64,000 nucleotides of DNA, from the NCBI GenBank assembly GCA_048500275.1, contig JASNYI010000001.1:992001-1056000 (forward strand). The letters are read 5' to 3'. The notes below the pieces were generated by a model. The model was not told the DNA's origin, ran no database searches, and worked only from the letters and a program-made list of their open reading frames with translations. The first letter of the stretch is position 1. Each line of letters begins with the position of its first letter. Positions 59,891-64,000 of this stretch are shown here, one piece after another. Origin of the DNA: UBA5066 sp048500275 (lineage in GTDB: Bacteria > Acidobacteriota > Thermoanaerobaculia > UBA5066). The position numbers and the translations under genes are program-made.

Positions 59891-59921
59891 TGGGGGTCTG
59901 TTCTACGTTCTACGTTCTACG
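59891..59921. repeat. 31-bp direct repeat, copy 1 (with TTCTACG x3)
   Basis: Identical base for base and in the same orientation to 61439-61469. It begins TGGGGGTCTG and ends in three tandem TTCTACG units. The two copies bracket the ATPase gene 59976-61385. It is not coding. Confidence 0.9.
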
Positions 59922-59975
59922 TAGGCTTGCCGCTGACCGGGCGATTCGCGGGTCCCCGGTAGACGAGCCGTGCGG

Positions 59976-61385
59976 TTACCCGATGGCCTCGACGACGGCT
60001 TCGGCGTCGAAGACGCGGAACGGGAGCCGCGCCCCGGTCCTGGCCTTCGTACGCGGGACGAAGACGGCATGGACCACGTCCTCGTGGCCGCTTCCAACGG
60101 GCGGCCGACCCTTGGCGACGAGCTCGCGGTGGATGCGCTCGAGCGCGTCCGCGGCGACGGGCAGGTGATGCCAGCGCACCTCTCCGACGAGGAGCCGGCG
60201 ACCGTCCTCGGAGAGCGCGACGACGTCCCACTCGGAGCCGGAGCCGCGCCAGTATCGGCGGGCAGGCCCCCAGTTGATGCGGTCTCCACCGGCTGCCGAG
60301 CCCAGGCGGGGGACCGCGCGACGGCAGAGGTCTTCCCAGGTCTCCGAAAGGAGCCGGGGAAGATGATCACGAAGGAGCCGACGCCTCGACCCGCGCTCGG
60401 CCACGGCGAGCAGGGCGCGGTGGGATGCCACGACCCGGAACCAGAGACGAAAGAAGGGATCGGCGATGCGATAGAGGGATCGCTTTCCGCCCTTCTCGGG
60501 CTCGCCGAAGGGCAGCTCGCGGACGACGAGCCCGAGCTCGGCGAGCCGTGCCAGCGAACGGGCCAGAGAGGTCGCTGGCTGCCCTATTCGGCCCGCGATC
60601 TCGGAAACACGGTGCGCGCCAGCCCCGATGACGTCCAGCAAGGGCCTGAGCGAAACTGCCGAGGGCCGCTCCTCTGCGAGGAGCCGGTCGGGCTCGAGGT
60701 GGAGCGGGCCGAGCGGGTCGAGAACGAGCTCGTCCAGCGCCTCTTCCAGATCGGCTCCGAAGGGCTCGGCGAGCTCCCAGTACCGCGGGATGCCACCCCA
60801 GGCTGCGAACGCCCTGACGGCACCGACGGCGTCGCCGAGGGCGAGCGCCTTGCCGAGCGCCTGCGGAGTCATCGGCTCGATCGGCATGGCCGCGACGGTT
60901 CGGCCAAAGAGGGGCGAGTCGGCGCCGAGGGTGAGCCCTTGCATCATGTGCTGGGTGGAGCCGGAGACGGCCACGAGAAGTCGAGCGCCTTTCGCTTCGT
61001 GATCGAGCCAGCCCTGGAGGATGCTGGGGAAAGAGGGGCTGGTCTCGACGAGGTACGGCAGCTCGTCGAGGACGAACGGCCCCCGCCAGAGAGCTCGCGT
61101 GGCTTCGCGGGCCAGCGCCCGAAGCAACGTCCGCCAGTCCGGCCAGGCGGCCTCGCCGAATCCGGGGAAGCGGAGGGCGAGGGCGTCCGCCAGGTAGGCC
61201 CGCTGCACGGGTTCCGAGGAGAGGTCGGCCACCGAGTAGAGACCGCCGTGGCGGCTGCTCCATTCGAGGAGAAGCCGGGTCTTTCCCACCCGCCGGCGAC
61301 CCCAGAGCGCGACGAGGCCGGACTGGCCCCTCTCGACGAGGGCGTCGAGGCGAGCGAGCTCCGAGGTCCGGTTCACGAATCGCAT
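59976..61385 (-). CDS. AAA ATPase of the archaeal ATPase_2/DUF234 type
   Basis: A 469-residue protein. The start RFVNRTSELARLDALVERG and the Walker A LWGRRRVGKTRLLLEW (about residue 32) are typical of ATPase_2, as is the Walker B-like FVLDELPYLVE (about 105). A winged-helix section (GRIGQPATSLARSLARLAELGLV) and the C-terminal DUF234 nuclease-like part (WGPARRYWRGSGSEWDVVALS, VGEVRWHH) follow. The second half resembles restriction-type folds with acidic E-V-x-W-H. Members are common in prokaryotes and often sit alone or near mobile DNA. Their function is unknown. The direct repeats on both sides suggest it is a mobile or inserted unit unrelated to glycan synthesis. Confidence 0.88.
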   Translation of the reverse strand: MRFVNRTSELARLDALVERGQSGLVALWGRRRVGKTRLLLEWSSRHGGLYSVADLSSEPVQRAYLADALALRFPGFGEAAWPDWRTLLRALAREATRALWRGPFVLDELPYLVETSPSFPSILQGWLDHEAKGARLLVAVSGSTQHMMQGLTLGADSPLFGRTVAAMPIEPMTPQALGKALALGDAVGAVRAFAAWGGIPRYWELAEPFGADLEEALDELVLDPLGPLHLEPDRLLAEERPSAVSLRPLLDVIGAGAHRVSEIAGRIGQPATSLARSLARLAELGLVVRELPFGEPEKGGKRSLYRIADPFFRLWFRVVASHRALLAVAERGSRRRLLRDHLPRLLSETWEDLCRRAVPRLGSAAGGDRINWGPARRYWRGSGSEWDVVALSEDGRRLLVGEVRWHHLPVAADALERIHRELVAKGRPPVGSGHEDVVHAVFVPRTKARTGARLPFRVFDAEAVVEAIG

Positions 61386-61391
61386 GACTTA

Positions 61392-61411
61392 ATTATGCGC
61401 CGAAGCATAAT
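61392..61411 (-). promoter_or_regulatory. inverted repeat overlapping a possible -10 box of the ATPase gene
   Basis: A perfect 7-bp inverted repeat (ATTATGC, 6 nt, GCATAAT) ends 6 nt before the ATPase ATG. On the coding strand its inner arm contains CATAAT, a good -10 hexamer so near the start codon that the mRNA would be leaderless. The symmetry suggests an operator, perhaps for self-regulation. Confidence 0.45.
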
Positions 61412-61438
61412 GCTGCCCGGCATAAGAACGGACACGGC

Positions 61439-61469
61439 TGGGGGTCTGTTCTACGTTCTACGTTCTACG
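61439..61469. repeat. 31-bp direct repeat, copy 2 (with TTCTACG x3)
   Basis: Same sequence and orientation as 59891-59921. It overlaps the last 5 nt (including the stop codon) of the GT4 gene that ends at 61465, so the repeat reaches into coding sequence on this side. Confidence 0.9.
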
Positions 61470-62742
61470 CCGGTGCCGGCACGGCCGGCGCGGCGGGGAG
61501 GCCGCAGAGGTCCCGGAGAGCGGCGTCCCACTTCCCCACCGTGGTTTCCCTCGAGAACCTCTCCGCGTAGGCCGCGTGGCAGCGGGCGCGGAGGGCGGCG
61601 AGGGCGGCGGGGTCGGCCGCGAGGGCGAGGAGGCCCTCTGCGGCGGCCTCGACGGAGGCCGGGTCGGCGGTGAGGTGGAAGCCGAGGCCCAGCTCGGCGA
61701 TCCAGCGGGCGGGGGCGGCGGCGGGGCTGCCGGCGAAGAGGACGGGACGGCCGGCGGCGAGGGCCGCCTGGAACTTGGACGGGACGACGGCGCCGGTCCA
61801 CTCGGGGCGGAGGGAGACGGCGTGGAGGTCGGCCGCGCCGAGGCGGCGGGAGAGGTCGCCCTCGGGGACGAACGGGGCGAAGGAGACGTTGTCGTCGGCG
61901 GGCGTGACGGCGGCGCGCAGGGCGGCCTCGCGGTTGCCGCGGACGGAGAAGGCGAAGCGGATGCCGGTGCCGCGGAGGCGGCGCGCGAGGGCGAGGATCT
62001 CGTCGAAGGAGTGCGCGCGGCCGAAGCTGCCGGAGTAGAGGACGCCGAGGCGGGCGTCGCCGAAGAGGAAGCGGCGCTCGGACTCGTCGACGGGGAGCGG
62101 CGCCGGGGGCTCGACGAGGGCCCACGGGGGGAAGGTCTCGCGGCGGGCGCCGGGGGCGGCGGGGAGGAGCGAACGCATGCAGGGGCCGAGGTCGACGACG
62201 AGCTGGGCTGCGCGGACGCCGGACGTGGCGGCGCGGGAGAGGAGGCGGGCGGCGAGCGAGCCGGGGGCGAGGAGGCCGTCGGCGACCGCGGCGTCGGGGT
62301 AGACGTCGAAGGACCAGTGGGCGCGCTTCACCGAGGGGCGGAAGAGCCGCCAGGCGCGGAGGGCGGTGACGGAGAGGACGGGGTCGGTGCCGACGAGGAC
62401 GGCGTCGTAGCGCGCGCCGGGGCGCAGGGCCTCGAGGCTCCAGGCGGCGGTGACGGCGAGGGCGTTCAGGACGCGGCCTTTGGACGACGACTGGGGAAAG
62501 CCTGGGCGGCGGACGCGCCGCAGGGTGACGCCGCGCCAGGTTTCGTTCCTCGGGTGGCGCGCGCGAGGGTCGTGACAGGAACGGTTGGAAGGGCGGGCGG
62601 TGACGTTCCACCCGCGTGCCGCCAGCCCCTCGCAGAGCCCGCCGAAGACCTGGGCGCTGACCACGTCGTCGGGGGGAAGGAAGTGGTAGAGGACGAGGAT
62701 CGAGGGGCGGGGGGAACCCGGGGTCCGGGTCACGCCTTCCAA
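61465..62742 (-). CDS. glycosyltransferase family 4, WbuB-like
   Basis: The 425-residue GT-B protein begins SILVLYHFLPPDDVVSAQVFG and continues ARGWNVTARPSNRSCH. The middle RAHWSFDVYPDAAVADGL and donor half LGVLYSGSFGRAHSFDEI with GAVVPSKFQAALAAGRPVLF are typical of the WbuB subgroup of GT4 (L-fucosamine or related transferases). Start is uncertain: TTG 62742 (no ribosome site) or GTG 62733, as no ATG is available. It lies 8-17 nt after gmd and so likely uses or accompanies GDP-fucose synthesis. The last 5 nt overlap a direct repeat. Confidence 0.85.
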   Translation of the reverse strand: MEGVTRTPGSPRPSILVLYHFLPPDDVVSAQVFGGLCEGLAARGWNVTARPSNRSCHDPRARHPRNETWRGVTLRRVRRPGFPQSSSKGRVLNALAVTAAWSLEALRPGARYDAVLVGTDPVLSVTALRAWRLFRPSVKRAHWSFDVYPDAAVADGLLAPGSLAARLLSRAATSGVRAAQLVVDLGPCMRSLLPAAPGARRETFPPWALVEPPAPLPVDESERRFLFGDARLGVLYSGSFGRAHSFDEILALARRLRGTGIRFAFSVRGNREAALRAAVTPADDNVSFAPFVPEGDLSRRLGAADLHAVSLRPEWTGAVVPSKFQAALAAGRPVLFAGSPAAAPARWIAELGLGFHLTADPASVEAAAEGLLALAADPAALAALRARCHAAYAERFSRETTVGKWDAALRDLCGLPAAPAVPAPA

Positions 62743-62750
62743 GGACCGGG

Positions 62751-63802
<1,052 letters not shown>

Positions 63803-63806
<4 letters not shown>

Positions 63807-64000
63807 GAACGAACCCTTTCAGCGAGATACCAGTCGAGGGTCTTGCGGAGGCCCTCTGCGAGGGGGGTCGTCGACTTCCAGCCGAAGCGCTCGAGGGCGC
63901 GCGTGGTGTCGAGCTTGCGGCGGGGCTGGCCGTTGGGCTGGGAGGTGTCCCAGACGATCTCGCCGGGGAAGCCGGTGAGGGTGCGGACGGTCTCGGCGAG
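63803..64000 (-). CDS. fcl: GDP-L-fucose synthase, C-terminal part
   Basis: The frame is open to the window edge and ends at TGA 63803, giving 65 residues of the 3' end of a gene. It includes IVWDTSQPNGQPRRKLD and FGWKSTTPLAEGLRKTLDWY, the conserved C-terminal segment of GDP-L-fucose synthase (WcaG/Fcl). The enzyme turns the Gmd product into GDP-L-fucose by epimerisation at C3/C5 and reduction. Coupled to gmd by a 4-nt overlap. Confidence 0.9.

Noticed and set aside
59891..59921. CRISPR-like or tandem-repeat array because of TTCTACG x3
   Set aside because: Only three short tandem units in each of two copies 1.5 kb apart, no spacers of constant length and no cas genes.

Overview
The window is a 64-kb, very GC-rich surface-polysaccharide locus from a diderm (Gram-negative type) bacterium. 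Direct evidence for an outer membrane is a Wza-type export lipoprotein-like protein, two beta-barrel outer-membrane proteins and lipid-carrier glycan chemistry. The source is probably an uncultured or environmental lineage. An Acidobacteriota-like or deltaproteobacterial-like origin would fit the GC and the tyrosine/glycine-rich Wzc, but the sequence has no rRNA or housekeeping marker to settle it. Almost everything is on the minus strand in long, tightly packed operons whose genes are joined by 1-nt or 4-nt stop/start overlaps (TGATG, ATGA, GTGA and, unusually often, TTGA). No tRNA, rRNA, CRISPR array or insertion sequence was recognised.

Layout: (1) 1-5522: end of an O-antigen ligase (plus strand), then a minus-strand trio of Wza-like export protein, Wzc-like co-polymerase/tyrosine kinase and an unknown membrane-anchored protein. 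(2) 5617-6269: an AbrB-type antitoxin/PIN toxin pair, divergent from the trio. (3) 6333-23642: a 15-gene minus-strand run with a carbamoyltransferase, beta-barrel protein, two polysaccharide deacetylases, a formyltransferase, an FkbM methyltransferase, an O-acyltransferase, a Wzy/ligase-like protein, an unknown multi-pass protein and glycosyltransferases. (4) 23710-24675: a lone plus-strand methyltransferase. (5) 24771-37866: a second run with another formyltransferase, a GT14-type transferase, a GT-B/deacetylase fusion, duplicated GT2 proteins, GT4 proteins, a GT39-like membrane protein and an FkbM protein. (6) 37867-38454: a decayed, lower-GC gap with a probable Wzt remnant. (7) 38455-51383: a third run with a Wzm/Wzt ABC exporter, 4-epimerase, UDP-sugar dehydrogenase and asparagine-synthase-like amidotransferase, ending in two frameshifted genes. 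(8) 51382-52185: a plus-strand methyltransferase interrupted by an in-frame TAG. (9) 52372-56989: an ArnC-like transferase, WecD, WecE and an ArnT-like protein. (10) 57180-64000: an outer-membrane protein, a MraY/WecA-WbpM-like fusion, an AAA/DUF234 ATPase bracketed by a 31-bp direct repeat, a GT4, and Gmd/Fcl for GDP-L-fucose.

How the parts work together (inference): sugar nucleotides are made locally (GDP-L-fucose by Gmd/Fcl; a 4-acetamido-4,6-dideoxyhexose by WecE/WecD from an outside precursor; a UDP-HexNAc uronic acid by the epimerase and dehydrogenase, possibly amidated by the AsnB-like enzyme). A glycan is started on undecaprenyl phosphate by the MraY/WecA-like enzyme, extended by more than 20 glycosyltransferases and decorated by methyl, acyl, carbamoyl, formyl and pyruvyl groups. 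Both a Wza/Wzc/Wzy-type route and a Wzm/Wzt ABC route are encoded, so more than one glycan may be made. The region around 49.6-52.2 kb carries three probable one-base deletions and one nonsense codon, so that part is either decaying or badly assembled.
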